A stretch of DNA of 64,000 bases from Dasyornis broadbenti (GCA_013397935.1 VZRN01006632.1:706943-770942), one strand, 5' to 3'; counted from the first letter of the stretch, positions 1 through 12,838 are shown. Notes: generated by a model from the sequence alone, not told the origin. Translations and numbers: made by a program.

Positions 1-3000
1 AGGGTTATTTTATGCATGATTTTCCTGCTGGAAATTTGATTAACATGCTCAGATGGGGAAACTTCTTTTAGTCCCAGGTATTTTTTTCATTTTACTGCAG
101 GTGACTTATCCAGCCTCTCCTGTGAAGGTCAGGGACTCTTACCTGGGCCAGGTAAACTACTCAGGCACCTGAAGTTGGCAAAGAATATGGAGGAGGTGGC
201 TTGAGAGTGGGGACACTGGGCTGCAGCATCAGCCCAGGTGGTTTAGGGGGGAAAAAGGGGCTGGAACAGGCCCAGGACATCAGCACCCCCTAATCCGTGG
301 ATTCTTTTACAAACTCTCCCTAAACTGCTAAAAGCTGATGGAAAAACCTTTAGTCTCACTTAAAAGCAAAAGAGAGCCTGCAGAATTTATAGCATCTGCA
401 GTGACCAAGGGCACTGCCAGCAAATTCAGGGAGTTAGGAGTGGCTGAGGAGGCTGGCATTTCCTTGGGATTACACATCTGACAGTCACAGTCAGGTGAAT
501 TTTGCTGCACCAGCACCACAGGATGCTTTGGGTGATATGGCACACCCGAGGATATTTTGAAATGCCCAGCGTACTTCCATGTGATTTGGGGACTCAGGTT
601 AGCGGGATGGGGTGCATTAAAGACAGGAGGAGGAATTTAGGCATGCAAAGATGAAATCAGGATACTTTCAGCGGTACTCACGTGTGTGATTGCTGATGCA
701 GGAGGCTCTGACACCCAGGAACTTGCGATCAAAAGGGCACAAGGAACTGCAGCCGGCAGAACCCGAAAGGGGAAAGAGTGGGGAGAAGCAAGTTCTGTAG
801 AAGGAGCTGAATGGAGCAGAGCAGGTGTGGATGGGAAAGGCAAGCTTGGATTAGGGGTGATGTGGAGAACACAAGGGGTGGCTGGAACAAACTGGATGCG
901 ACATCATGGCAGAGCAGGAACCTTGATCTGTGCCTGGCTCTGTTGCTGATTGCAGCACGGCCTCAGGCAAATCGCTTCCCTCTCTCCATCCCTGCTCTGC
1001 TCTTCCCTGAGTTCTTCAGGCTGTCACTTGCTGTGAGCCTGTCCTGCCCTGAGCACAGCCACCCTTTGGTTTCATCTCCATGCTTCCCAGGCAGCTGAAC
1101 CTGGAATTCAAAGTCGGACGGTGTTGGGGTTCAGCTGCTTTCAGATGCAAAAATTTCCACGTGCACAAATTCCCTGATGGGAGTGGACGCTCCTTCCACA
1201 TGTGTTTGCGCAAGGGCTCGGGCTGAGCTCTGTCACCACGTGGCTTTCCTGAGCTCCCCGTGCATCCCTGATTCCCCTGCCCCCTCCCAACAGGTTGATC
1301 ATAAATTAGGTTCTGATGTGGGGATTGGATTTCACTCCAGCTGCCGGAGCTGTGGCACATCTGGGGTCCTCCTGTGGTTAATGGCTTCACAAAAATGAAG
1401 CAATAAAGGTTATGATGGCTGTGTTTTAACCCCGTGGCCCTTGTTCTGCTCAACAGGAGGGTTTCCCTGGAACAGTTAAAAACCCGCTGTCTGCATTTAA
1501 ATATCTCCCAGTGATGTGCCGTCTTTGAGCAGCTTTTTATGAAGTGATTTTAGTTTTGAAATTTAACAAAGCTGAAGCATCTTTTCTTTCAGGTTTTCCT
1601 TCACAAAAGATGAATTGATTCTCTTTAAAATGAAAAAAAAACCCTGACTCTAAATTATGCCATGTTTTAACATTTACATATGACAGAGAAGTTGGTGTAA
1701 AGAAAAAAAGGGAAAGGGAAAAAACCCACCTCATTTAACTTGGAATTTTTTGGTGTAAGTCAGTAATGCGCTTTTAAGGGATGGTTTGTGTATGAAGAGC
1801 GGTCCCCAGCTCTGGTCACCAATGATCGCTTCAAGGGATGGCACTTCCACTCTCTCACAAACTCCTGTCTGTTGTGAAAAGCCACAGTCAGGAAAACTGG
1901 GATGTGACGTTGGGCACTGAGCTCTTGCTGCATCAGAAATGCTGACACTTTTAGGATGTGTGGATCCTTACAAAGGTATCTTCTCCCAGTCCTCCTCTCC
2001 CGATGAATTCGAGTTCTCTAGAAAGATCTCTGCAGTTTTTTTTTGAAGGGCGGTGGAGTTTCGGTGCTCCAGCCAAACTGTGGCTGTCTCTGCTGGGTGT
2101 TGGGGATACAGCTGAAGGTTCCACTAGGATTCTCCAGCTGTAGGATTTGGCTGCCCAGCAGATCAAATCAATAAATGTATTCATCCTCCCAGCTCTGCTG
2201 GCAGGTGTGGAAGTGGGGCTCTTGCAGAGCTGCAGAGGGAGCAAAACTATTCAGGCTCTGAGCTCAAGTGGTTTTACCTGGAAAAGGGATAGATATTTAT
2301 TTTTGAGAGTGGTTCGTATCACCTTCTGGCCATGATGTCCTTGTGTGTAGTCAGTGGAGTTCAGAGCATCATTTATGCCACTCTTGGAGAGATTTACCTA
2401 TTTTGAATATAAATAACTCAAGTCCTTAAGGGGGGAGAGTCACGAAATTCCCTTCCTGACAGGCTGGAGGGGTCACTCCATGGGGGAAATCACAGGAGAA
2501 AATCTGGACTTGCACAAGCTACACAGCAGGAATAAACCTCAAGGTCCCTAGATTGACAGCAAAATTATCCCTTTAATCACAGAAGTCGTCCTTAATGAGT
2601 TATTCTGCTGCACTTGGGAAAGAGGGGTTTTTCCCTGACCCCGTTTCCACCCTGAACTGTGTTTTACCCTTGGTCCCAACATCTCCAAAATGTGCTGACA
2701 GCGCTTGATGTTCCAAATTCCTGTAAAAAGGCAAGCAAGGCACAGCAGCCACGCGCTCAGAGGAGATAAACAATCTCTCATTTCTTTATTTAACTCATTA
2801 TTAATTGCAAAGGACGGCCCTTCCCTCATCTGCTATGAGGTGCATTGACTTCCCCTCTGCAGGTTTCCGAGAGATTTGCTGCTCCAGCACAAATCCTGAG
2901 AGGGCCCCGGGTCAGTTTTTGAGGAACAGGGGGTCTGGTGTTGGAGCTAATGAGCTTGTTATGAGCCATATCCTGGGATCTCTGGCGGCTCCATGCTCTG

Positions 3001-3428
3001 CCGCCGTGTCCAGCCTGTCTGCAATTAGGAACAAGGGCTGTGACACTGTGCTTCATCCTAAATCTGCAACGAGACAGAAATGTCTGATTTGCACCGAACG
3101 CACAGAAACTCCTGATCCGCAGAGTGTGAACAAATTTTTCTTCTTTATGACTCAAAATCTTTAGAAGTCCAGATGTCCCCAAGGACTTATCTTAAAAAAT
3201 TGGATTTTTTTTTTTTTTTTTTTCCGGAGCTGCTGCCCATTTTTCCCCAGGGATTTAGAAATCAGAACGGTGTTAGCCCAGGTAGTTGGAGCTATAACCC
3301 TGGGTAAAAGGTGTATGAGGGCTTGTTAGGTAATTGATGTTGATAAATTGTTGTGGTAGAAGGTAAAAGATTATCTGGATGGCTCTGATAGATGGAGACT
3401 CAGACTTGGGTCCATCTTGCCTCCTTAT
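1..3428. other. Non-coding stretch, no gene or recognised repeat
   Basis: No frame here gives a recognisable protein, and no CR1 tail, LTR or SINE core is visible. The only simple sequence is short homopolymer, including a run of about twenty T at 3205-3224. Probable intergenic or intronic DNA; an unrecognised exon cannot be excluded by eye. Confidence 0.6.
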
Positions 3429-3572
3429 CACGGAATCCTGGAGAGGTTTGGGTTGGAAGGGATGTTAAAATCATCCAGTTCCAATCCCCTGCCATGGGCA
3501 GGGACACCTCCCACTATCCCAGGCTGCTCCAAGCCTCATCCAACCTGGCCTTGGACACTTCCAGGGATGGGG
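3429..3572 (-). mobile_element. CR1 LINE 3'-end fragment
   Basis: Read on the minus strand this is the end of a chicken-repeat-1 (CR1) non-LTR retrotransposon. The tail GGTTTGGGTTGGAAGGGA is at the left, followed by the palindromic CCTGCCATGGGCAGGG block, CTGCTCCAAGCC and CCTTGGACACTTCCAGGGAT. It is truncated at its 5' side, which is usual for CR1, and carries no coding capacity. Confidence 0.92.
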
Positions 3573-4833
3573 AAGATAACTCTCGACTGCAGCTGGAAGA
3601 GCTCGGTCATAGCTCAGAATGCAAATCCAAGATGCCAGAGCATTCCTGCTCTGGTTCCCTCTTCTTTGATCACAATCAGTTAAATCAGAGGATACAGGTG
3701 TGGAAGTGACCTCAAGAGATCCTTTGATCCCCTGTGCCCCAAAGAAAAGCCTCTGGGATGTTCCCATTAACTCGGCCATAGCGGTGTCTCAAGCCAGACC
3801 CCTGGAGTCCAGTGCCCTCTGCCTGACTCGGTAATTTCTGACTGTTGGATTTGCAGGTTTTGCCCTTATTTTATTTTAATGAATGTCACAAGCCTGCAAG
3901 CCCTGTCCTATATCTGGGGACATGCTCTTCTGGGGGATTATCCAGCCATTGTCAGACAATTCATCTGAATTACCCCATTCATTTCAGCCCTATTCACTCC
4001 CAGCGATCCATTATCCTCACCTTTCTTTCCCTACCCTGAATATCACCCAAGCTGCTCTTTCTTCTTGCACTGGAAACTTTAAATGGATAGATATGTTAAT
4101 TGGTATCATTACAACAAACGGTCCCAGTCACCCTGCAATTCAGGGAGCATTTCGTGTTGCCATTTAAATGATGAGGGTTTCTTTTCCTTTTTTTCCTTTA
4201 ATGCCACTGACAGCTACTTGTGTTTAATTCATTTTGATTTTGTTAGGAGGGGGAAGTTATCAGGATTGCATCATTAAAAATGCATGCTCTGGTTATTCAT
4301 GCATGTTTCATATATCCCTGTGTATGATCCATCATAATTCAACATTAGCCAATGGGGATACCAAGTGGAAAGGGTCTGCTGAGCATACACATAATTCAAT
4401 TACACCCATGACGTCACATTGATTGGATTCTTAATGACACCTCCGAGCCGTGCTGGGGAAAAGGAGGATTTCCACTGAGGCTGCCCATGCCTGGGAGCAC
4501 AAGGTTTGTGTTACTGATCCAGGCTGGCAGAAGTTTGGACCTGGGAAGGAGCTGGGCAGCTGCTTTGGAGCTGAAGGACAGATGTGAACCAGCTCAGGCA
4601 GCACGGCACGAACCTGGAGTGCCACAGGAGTTGTGCTGCTTGGACTGTAATAAAGAAAGAAGATGTTCTCCCTGCTGCTTTATTAAAGGGCTTTCACCAG
4701 GGCAGCAGTTCCCGTGGCAGAGGGACAATGTGTCGTGTTGCAGCAAATCCTCCTGATCTGGGCTGACTCTGCTCACACTGGAGCACTGGTTTGGTTAAAA
4801 CCCTGTTCTTGTTGATGCCTGATGGCTTTTTTT
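3573..4833. other. Non-coding stretch up to assembly gap
   Basis: No gene or recognisable mobile element is seen. An AT-rich part around 4080-4430 contains ATGCATGC/GCATGCAT-type palindromes (near 4278-4306) but no coding pattern. The stretch ends in a run of seven T directly before the N gap. Confidence 0.5.
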
Positions 4834-4985
4834 NNNNNNNNNNNNNNNNNNNNNNNNNNNNNNNNNNNNNNNNNNNNNNNNNNNNNNNNNNNNNNNNNNN
4901 NNNNNNNNNNNNNNNNNNNNNNNNNNNNNNNNNNNNNNNNNNNNNNNNNNNNNNNNNNNNNNNNNNNNNNNNNNNNNNNNNNNNN
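4834..4985. other. Assembly gap of 152 N
   Basis: The bases are unresolved. The left edge is a T run and the right edge is the interior of an LTR-like repeat, so the missing bases probably hold the 5' part of that repeat. The second copy, at 57 kb, has a nine-G homopolymer at the corresponding upstream place, which could explain the sequencing failure. Confidence 0.98.
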
Positions 4986-5209
4986 GGAGGACAGTTACTT
5001 CATCTGTTAAGTTTCTTATTGGGGGATTTTAGATCTGCTAATTTGTGAGGTCCATAAAAATTGTAGATGCGTTATATGGGGTGTGCTTTTGCTGTTTTCC
5101 ATCTGTGATGAGCCATGCACCCAGGATCCTATTAAAACTGAGGTAAAAATACCCTTTTTCCTTTCACTGCTGTGTCTGCCTCATATTTTTACCAGCCGAA
5201 AAGGCAACA
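4986..5209 (+). mobile_element. LTR-like dispersed repeat, copy 1 (5' part lost in gap)
   Basis: About 224 bases align closely with 57128-57380. Shared blocks include TTACTTCATCTGTTAAGTTT, TTATTGGGGGATTT, the polyadenylation-type hexamer ATTAAA at 5131-5136, CTGCTGTGTCTGCCTCATAT and the terminal CCGAAAAGGCAACA. An internal ATTAAA, a U5-like segment of about 70 bases after it and a CA end are what an endogenous retrovirus LTR shows. No retroviral coding sequence follows, so it is probably a solo LTR. The family name is not recognised. Confidence 0.6.
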
Positions 5210-5559
5210 ATGTGGGGCAGTGTATGGTGGAATTCTCTGCTGCTGGGGAGAAAAAGAGAGAGATGGGAGGGAAATAGATTGATTATTGATTGATTGGTTT
5301 AAAGATGATGTAGCTGGTGGCACCTTTATCTTCTCCTCTTGTCACAGGTGCTGATTTAGGATAAATCAGTCATTATACCTTCTTCCCCTTTCACCTTTGC
5401 TGTGGTCTTTCACCCTGTTAGTGAAATGAATCCCTTCTTCCCAGAACCTGCTGGCAATATCCATGAAGAGGAAGTGCCGTTCCTGGGGTTCAGGGGCAGA
5501 GGTCAGGGAATGGAACAAAGTCCATTATTTTGATAGCAAGGACAGGCTCCCTCTGTGAC

Positions 5560-5795
5560 AGGAGAGGTTTGGGATGGAGGTTAGGAAAAGATTCTTCACC
5601 CAGAGGGTGTTTGGGCACTGAACAGGCTCCTCAGGGAATGGTCCCAGCCCCAGGGCTGCCAGAGCTCCAGAAATGTTTGGGCAATGCTCTCAGGCACACG
5701 GTGGGATTTTTTGTGTGGTCCTTTTAGGGGCCAGGAACTGGACTGGCTGATCTTTGTGGGTCCCTTCCAAATGAGGATATTTTATCCCTGATTCC
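5560..5795 (+). mobile_element. CR1 LINE 3'-end fragment, second tail type
   Basis: A CR1 copy of a different subfamily from most others here. It shows GGGATGGAGGTTAGGAAAAG, ATTCTTCACCCAGAGGGTG, CAATGCTCTCAGGCACA, GGGCCAGGAACTGGACTGG and TTTGTGGGTCCCTTCCAA, then a GAGGATATTTTAT tail in place of the usual CCCAAACCATTCT. Confidence 0.85.
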
Positions 5796-6849
5796 ACCTA
5801 AGGCAGCACTGGGATGCTGATCTCAGTTTGGGTGTCCTGGCACTGCTGCTCCTTGGCATCGGGCAGGTGGAGCAGGGTTTGCTGATGCAGAGTTTTCTTT
5901 GATGGTCCTAAAAAAATGAAAGGAAGGCTCGGCATCCCTCGCTGCCTCTCACTTCGATATATTTAAAAATAACTTGTTCTCCATGAGCGTGTCCCAGCAC
6001 CTCTCTGCCTCAGCACTTTTGAAGCTCTGGTGAATTCCAACCCAACACTGGATTATCTCCATTTTATTGGTGCTGGATCACAAGCTGGGAGAACTTAAAA
6101 AAAAAAAAAATCTCTCTTTATGATCATGGCTGGGAGAAGAAACCGCTCCTGCTCCTGGCTCCCAGACTTCTGCTTTAAGCACATGAGCATTCCAACTACC
6201 AATCCTATTGATTTTCAATTATGGCTCAAATGGAAGTGGTTGTAGCTTTGTGTTTACCCTCAGGAGACTTTGCCTTGTCATTGCTGGTGAGGAGTGAGTG
6301 AGGAGAAATCCTGTGCTGATGTGGATGTGTGCTCGTGGGGCTGGAACTCGCTCCTGGGCAGAAATGGGAGTCACCACTGCTGGTTAAAATAACAAAATCC
6401 CTTTTTATGGGATCGGATGTGCTGGTGGGGGAAATACAGGGGTGTGTGGCATGAAGGAATCATGGCTATAAATACAGAGCCAGTGTGGCGTGGCAGAAAG
6501 TTATTGTTGGCATGAGCGTGGGTATTTTTAAATTACATGGGGAGACTTATTTCCAGTGGGAGCAATGCTGAACCTTGCTGGCATGTTCGGGATAGGCCAG
6601 GCAGGAGGCACAGGAGAAGCTTGCAGCTGTAAAATTCACACTCTTCCTCCCCTGATCTGTAGCTTGGTCAGTGTTTTCCATGGCTGCCGTGAGCAGGTGG
6701 ATGTGAGGGTGGCCTGGCCCACACACACTTCATGTTTTGAGGGCACCTTCCTCTTTGAATTTCTCAGTCATTTGCTAGGAAATGTCCATTCCCTTGGCTG
6801 GGGATGCAAAGGAGTTAAATAATTTATAGAGCCAGGTTAAGAGCAGAGA
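5796..6849. other. Non-coding stretch, nothing recognised
   Basis: Contains a run of A at about 6098-6111 and otherwise ordinary sequence without repeats or coding signal that I can identify. Confidence 0.5.
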
Positions 6850-7283
6850 AGCACAGAATGGTTTGGGTTGGAAGGGACCTTAAAAATCACCCAGTTCCAC
6901 CCCTGCCATGGGCAGGGACAATTCCCCCTGTCCCAGGCTGCTCCAAGCCCTGTCCAGTCTGGTCTTGGACACTCCCAGGGATCCAGAGGCAGCCACAGCT
7001 TCTCTGGGCACCCTGTGCCAGGGCCTCTGCACCTGCCTGTGTAAAAAGTTACTTGTCTCCTTTTTTTAAAAGCTTACTTTAGGCCCTGGAAGGAGCTCTG
7101 AGGTCTCCCTGGAGCCTTCCCTTCTCCAGGTGAACATTCCCAGCTCTCCCAGCCTGGCTCCAGCCCTCGGAGCAGCTCTGTGGCCTCCTCTGGACTCTCT
7201 CCAACAGCTCCATGTCTTATGCTGAGGACTCCAGACCTGTGTGTAGTCCTCCAGGTGAAGTCTCACAAGGGCTGAGTAGAGCC
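6850..7283 (-). mobile_element. CR1 LINE 3' fragment, one of the two longest copies
   Basis: The tail CACAGAATGGTTTGGGTTGG is at the left. Reading rightwards it passes the CCATGGGCAGGG palindrome and CCAGAGGCAGCCACAGCTTC. It then continues beyond the usual 5' break into the end of the ORF2 region: GGTCTCCCTGGAGCCTTCCC, CTTCTCCAGGTGAACA, CAACAGCTCCATGTCTTATG and GGGCTGAGTAGAG. Any reading frame is degraded, so the copy is dead. Confidence 0.93.
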
Positions 7284-8347
7284 CACATCTTTCAGAAAGT
7301 CCCTGAAAAAACCCACAAACCCCAAGGATTATTATTCTACTCAGCCTTTCCAAGGGCTGGGATGAATTTCACAAGGTTTGGACTGGCCTTGGCCTTGCTG
7401 TGCCCTGAGCTGTGTCTGTGTCTGTGCACTCCTGCCCTGCTTCCAGAGCCATGAGGGTGTTATTTATAGCAGCTGGGCAGCTGGAGCCCGGCTTGGGTTT
7501 CCATCACCTGCTCCCCTCCCTGTGCCCCTTCCCTGCATCCGAGGGTGCAGCAGGGCTGGATTTCAGCTTGGGCTGGGGTGCTGACCCTGACCCATGGCTG
7601 CCCCTGGCCGCAGGCCTCTGTCCTCATCCTCATCTTCCCCTCAGGCCAGAGCCTGCAGGGAATGAAATGCAGTAAGGACCTGAATTATACCTTGTAGGAT
7701 GCTCTTAGTAAGGACCAAAGGGAATATTCTTCAAGGTGATTTTATACCTCTGCACTTTCTGCTTTTGCCTTGAGCAAACTTGTTGTTAATAATATTAAAA
7801 GCAAGCATAATTTCTGTACAGGGGCAGGGCCTTTTTGGAGTGGGCACTGTGCTGCCCTCTTGAAGGCCCAGCAGGTCTTTTTGGGGTGCTGCAAGTGAGT
7901 GTTGAGCACTCCTGCATGGTAGGAGGAGACAATCTCAGCTCAGTGGAATTAGGATCCTCCCGGGGAAGGCACTGGGCTGCTCTGTGCTGCAGTTTTATCT
8001 CACTTTCTTCGCCCTGGGGGGAGCAAGCAGCCCTACCTGCCTCTTTTCCCTCCCTTATCAGCAGCATCTGGCATTATCACATTTGTTGTATCTCCTCTTT
8101 ACAGCGCTGACGTGAGAGGACATCTCCCACGGTTGACAACAGGATAAGAAAGTGGGGAATTAGCAGAGTCTGGATACACGAGTCTCTGGCTGTTTCCTTT
8201 CCAGCCTGAACACCAGCTCTGTGGTGTTCACAAGGTGACCACACTCCTTCTCCCTCTTCCATGGATATCTGCTCCTCTGGAGGATGCAAACTCTGACCAT
8301 GTGCTGGCAACAACCAGGAGACAGTGGCCAGAGTAGTATGGAAAAAT

Positions 8348-8385
<38 letters not shown>

Positions 8386-10078
8386 CGGGGAGAGTCTGGG
8401 AGGGACATNNNTTTTTTTTTTTTTTTTTTTTTTTTTTTTGCCAGGGAAGCTGCTGAGAGCACATTTCTATTTTTTCAGCCTGAGTGTGCCCGTGAGGAGG
8501 GGTTACAGAGGTGGAAGGGCTGCAGCTTGATTATAGGATCCCTTTCCCTGTTTTTTGAGTCCCAATTGGAAACAGCTCCCCGCAGTGGCTCTGCTTCAAA
8601 CCCTCCTTGGAGCTGACTCTGCATCCCGGTGGGAGGCCCCGACTTCCCAGAAGAGGCAGCTCCGGGCTGGCCCGAGTTCCCAACCTTCCCTCCCTGCCCC
8701 TTGCAGCTTCTGGAGCTGCACCACTCCCTGGAAAAGCACTGTGAGCTCCCTCCTCCCTCCACACGCTGGGGAAATGCCCTTTGTAACGCTTCGAGCTTTT
8801 GTTTTTTGCATGAGCTGTGTTGGGGTGAACTTGGCGAGGCTGCCAGAACATCATGAATAAGTTAGGAGGGAAGCTGTGCTCGGGGTGTGTGCAGGCAGGG
8901 AAAGCAGGCTTGGTGCTCAAGCAGCCTCCAGAGTGCCTTGTAGAGGCAATTTTTACCCTCTTTACATTTATACCCTCCTTAATCCCAGATTTCTTCATGA
9001 ATCTTCTGTGGTCTTGTGTTTCCCCGGCCATGGCTGGCTTCACACGAGGTGCCCTATCCTGATATTCCAATGTCTTAAGAGATTTCTTGCCTCAAACAAA
9101 ATGTCCTCAACCCACAGAGTTCGTGACAGAGTTTTGTCTCCTCAACACCTCTGCCACCACAGCATCCCATTGTCCAAGGCTCCTCCTGGAGTCTCTGCTT
9201 TTCCCACTACAAGAGAGAAGTATTTAAAAGGGTAGAGGGGACAGCATGGTCACGCTTTGCCATCAAAAGGACTTGGCCCTGTGATTATTTTTATTTCTTA
9301 AGTGGTTTTCCCAGGAGATGCAAAATCCGTGAGGTTGAGGCGAAATTTCCCTCTTTGCTCTTCTTAAAACCATCCTTGCAGAAGAATTGGTCTAACGAGG
9401 AGGAACACCTTTCTCTTTCTGGGAACATCTCTATTCCCCTTCTACTCACTTGCTGGTGCTTTTTGATTTCTGAAGGCCGAAAGTTCTGTCTCAGGGATGT
9501 CTCTGTGCCAGCATGGACAGCCATGCTTTGCTCTGCTCCCAGCCTCTGATGTATCAGCCGGATATTTTTCATACTTTTTGCAGTTTATCCCATTCTCCCT
9601 CTGTCTTTGAGCCCCTTGTCACCATGATTTCATTTATGCTGTCCCTGGAGGGTCATTGCCAGTCACCTCTCTGCAGTTATTTCTGCACAGTTGAGGCTTT
9701 GTCACGAAAAACAAAACTCTCAATCTGCTTCATTCCCGGAGCTGCTGCATTAGTTCCTGATTCCTTCCTTGGCTTCATTTCAAATCACAGTAGGTCAAGG
9801 AAGAAGGCAGATCAATGTCCTCTCCAAAATGTGCCCTACTCCACATTAGGAGGACTTTTCTGACCTCTTAGTGCTGGGCCAAAGGCACTTTTCTACTCGG
9901 TGTGGGGCAAGCAGGTCCCCCCCAGGCAAGCAGAGGGGGTTGCATCTGCGCAAAGTTGGTGAGACCAGGATCCCCAAAAGCTGCTTTGTGCGAGGTGTCT
10001 GTGGGACGCAGCTGCCTGGTTAACAGTAATGCCACCCCAGAGTGGGGCTGCAAATATCATCCCCAAAGCCACAGCTGT
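7284..10078. other. Non-coding stretch with a poly-T assembly scar
   Basis: No gene is recognised. The middle holds the T tracts and 3-N gap described separately. Open frames on both strands are short and without family resemblance. Confidence 0.5.
8350..8439. repeat. Two long poly-T tracts flanking a 3-N gap
   Basis: A run of 36 T (8350-8385) is followed by 23 unique bases, three N (8409-8411) and a run of 28 T (8412-8439). The intervening segment is only CGGGGAGAGTCTGGGAGGG plus ACAT. The layout suggests a collapsed or misjoined homopolymer region rather than true spacing. Confidence 0.9.
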
Positions 10079-10310
10079 CACAGAATCCTTGTCCCAGAAC
10101 AATTTGGGTTGCAAAATACTTTCAAGGTCATCAAGTCCAACCTGTGACCACGTTTTCAACTAAAGCAGAGCATTGAGTGCCACATCCAGTTGTTCCTTGA
10201 GTAGCTGCAGGGATGAGGACTTCACCACCTCCTTGAGCAGCCCATTGCAGGGTTTGACACCCTTTCCGTGGAAGAAATTCTTCCTGATGTCCAGCCTGAG
10301 CCTCCCCTGT
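10079..10310 (-). mobile_element. CR1 LINE 3'-end fragment, diverged
   Basis: The minus-strand CR1 pattern is TTTGGGTTGCAAAATACTTT, AAGGTCATCAAGTCCAACC, GAGTGCCACATCCAGTTGTT, GGATGAGGACTTCACCACCT, GAAGAAATTCTTCCTGATGT, then GAGCCTCCCCTG. It belongs to the tail type that reads TCAAGTCCAACC rather than the CCATGGGCAGGG type. It is noticeably diverged, so it is an older insertion. Confidence 0.88.
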
Positions 10311-11854
10311 TTGCTTTCATAGGAAGTGACTCCAGCTCTGGAGTGAGGCTTAAAAATTGCCTCTCCTGTGGCTTTTCCGTAAAGAGCAGCAAAAACTGTA
10401 CATCAAGGATGTCTTTTCTGCAAGAACTTCCACCAGGAATATTTGATAGAGACATGTGCTCACCTCACACCCACAGAGCAGCCAAATCTGATGAAGGGAT
10501 TTATTAGCAGACAATATGAAATGTGTTCCTGCTGCTGCCTCCTCTGATTTCATGGTGCAGGGCAGGGTTAGTTTTGCCTTTTGGTTTCGTTTTGGGTTTT
10601 AAGTGCTTCTCTGATGGCTGCTTTATGGTTCTGCTCTGTGTTCTGGGGAAGCTGAGTCAGCACATTGCACCCAGCCCCTGCTCAGAGGAATCAGCACTGG
10701 TTCTGTTCATTATTTTGAGTACAGCCAGTTCTGCTTTGCCTTTAATTGACAAGCAGGAAATATTTCTTGGACTTCTGAGATCGCTGAGTCCATTGCTTGG
10801 AGGAGAGGGGAGGCTCATGGGAAATGGTGTTTGAGTGATTAGCAAACAGAACATGATTTCGTTGCAAATGTAGCTCTTGATACTCGAGGTGTCAAATACT
10901 CTGAGTAATGATCATGTTTTAAATATAGTTTACAACTTTCTTCTCGTGCACACACCGCCTACTGTATCTGCATGGTGGAATTTACACCCAGGGTGGCTGT
11001 GTATAGATGATGTCTCTGTATAATTACACCTACAGAGGAAGAGAGAGATCTGTCCCTGTTTATTTTTAAATATGATCTATATCTGTGCATCTAAAGAGAG
11101 GAGGGTTTTACACAGATGGGATCTCTTTCAGGTCACATTTCAATAATAATTGCAGCTTAATGATGCTGTGGCTATTTTATTTTATCTTGTATTATTTTAG
11201 CTGCCTCTAATAACTGCTAATTTCCCAACCACAAAGGTCACGGCGCAGATGAGAATAAACACATCGTAAACCGGTTGTAGTAAATAAATCCACTCCCCTG
11301 CAGCACAGTAAGAGTGCAAGGACTGGGAAAACAGCCTTGCCACTAATTTTCTGGTTGTATTAATGGCAGTTGTGCAATGAAAGATCAGGCTGTGGGAATT
11401 GACTGAAGTGTCTTTGATGTGGAGTTGAACTCCTGGTAAGGGGAGTGCAACTGCAGGACCCTTTTTACAAGACACGACCCACAGTCACTCACTGGTTACA
11501 CCTCCACCAGAGCCTTTAGCTTGGGTTGGTGAGGCTCCATCACCTGTTCTCATCCTCCGTACTGCTGTGTTTGGGTGTTAAGTGTCTTCTGAGATCTTCC
11601 TGAGCTTATCTCCTGCACTTGGGATGCACCGGAGGAAAAATCAATCTGCTCCTTGTGCCATAAAACCCCAGCTCTGATTTCTTTTGGAGATAGGAAACAA
11701 GCTTTGGATAGACCCAGTATCACCAAAATCTTACCCTAAAACTTGTGACTGAGAGTGTTGCTTTAAGTTTCATTTGTTTAGACTCTTGTTTGAAGAAGAT
11801 TTGAAGGGCCACAGGGCTGGGGCTGAGTGACTGCTTAGTTTAAGGAAATTACCA
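10311..11854. other. Non-coding, partly AT-rich stretch
   Basis: No gene or repeat recognised. The part at about 10860-11280 is AT-rich, with TAATTA/TTAATG motifs around 11020 and 11145-11220; it could be conserved non-coding sequence, but nothing in one sequence alone proves this. Confidence 0.4.
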
Positions 11855-12030
11855 GAGAATCTCAGAATGGTTTGGGTTGGAAGGGACCTTAAAGGTCATC
11901 TTGTTCCAACCCTTGCCATGGCAGGGACACCTTCCGCTGTCCCAGGCTGCTCCAAGGCCCTTCCAGCCTGGCCTTGGACACTTCCAGGGATCCAGGGGCA
12001 GCCACAGCTTCCCTGGGCACCCTGTTCAGG
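11855..12030 (-). mobile_element. CR1 LINE 3'-end fragment
   Basis: Shows AGAATGGTTTGGGTTGGAAG, CTTAAAGGTCATCTTGTTCC, GCCATGGCAGGGACACCTTC, CCTTGGACACTTCCAGGGAT, then GCAGCCACAGCTTCCCTGGG. It ends abruptly at CCTGTTCAGG, a 5' truncation typical of CR1. Confidence 0.94.
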
Positions 12031-12838
12031 AAATTCAGGAACAGTCTTTGACCAACACTGCCAGGGATAGAGCTCGTGCAGAGGGATGAGCTGCTGGCTG
12101 TGCCAAGGATTAAGAGGAGAGGCCAACAGGTGGGATATGCTGGATTTGCAGGACAGGGAGCCTATCTCAGAGTGAGGGCCTGAGCTGCTGAGGTGCCAAC
12201 AGCTTCACACAGAGCAGTTGATTCTGGTTGTGTGTCTGGGCTCTGTGAAGCAATCGTGGGGATTTTTTAGCTGAATGGGTAAAATCCTGGTGCTGCTGAA
12301 ATTGCTGTTGGAGTAAACAGCCCTGGGGATGTCTGCAGGTTGTGGCAGTGGAATGCAGCATCTTTTCTGGAGAGAGTGTTTGTGGGAGGAGGGCTATGGA
12401 TCGTTCTCACCTGCTTCCATCCTCCTTTCTTCACCGCTGCTTCCATCTCAGTTATCTCCACCACGGTGTTGTTTTTTTTCCCCCCCCCTCTTCCAACTCC
12501 TCTCCACCAACTGTGCCAGCTCTGGAGGAGATAAAGCACGGCCTGACACATTTCTGTCTGCAGCTCTCTCCTGCATGGCTGGGCTTCTCACACCTGCCTG
12601 CTGGGAGGAGCAGATGTGGGAACAGCTTTGCTGCCTGCTTGGCTCGTGCCACGCCATCCCCTCCGAGCGCTCCAAGGTGGAATATTGATGTGAGACAGGG
12701 AACATGCCTTTGTGTTGAGGCAACACCGTTTTAAGGTGCAGGTCCATGGAGGGTAAATGTTTCTGCAGGTCAGGTATTGGACCAACACAGGGAAGCTCTG
12801 AGCTTGTCCTGCCTCAAACCTCCGTGATGGAACTCTCA

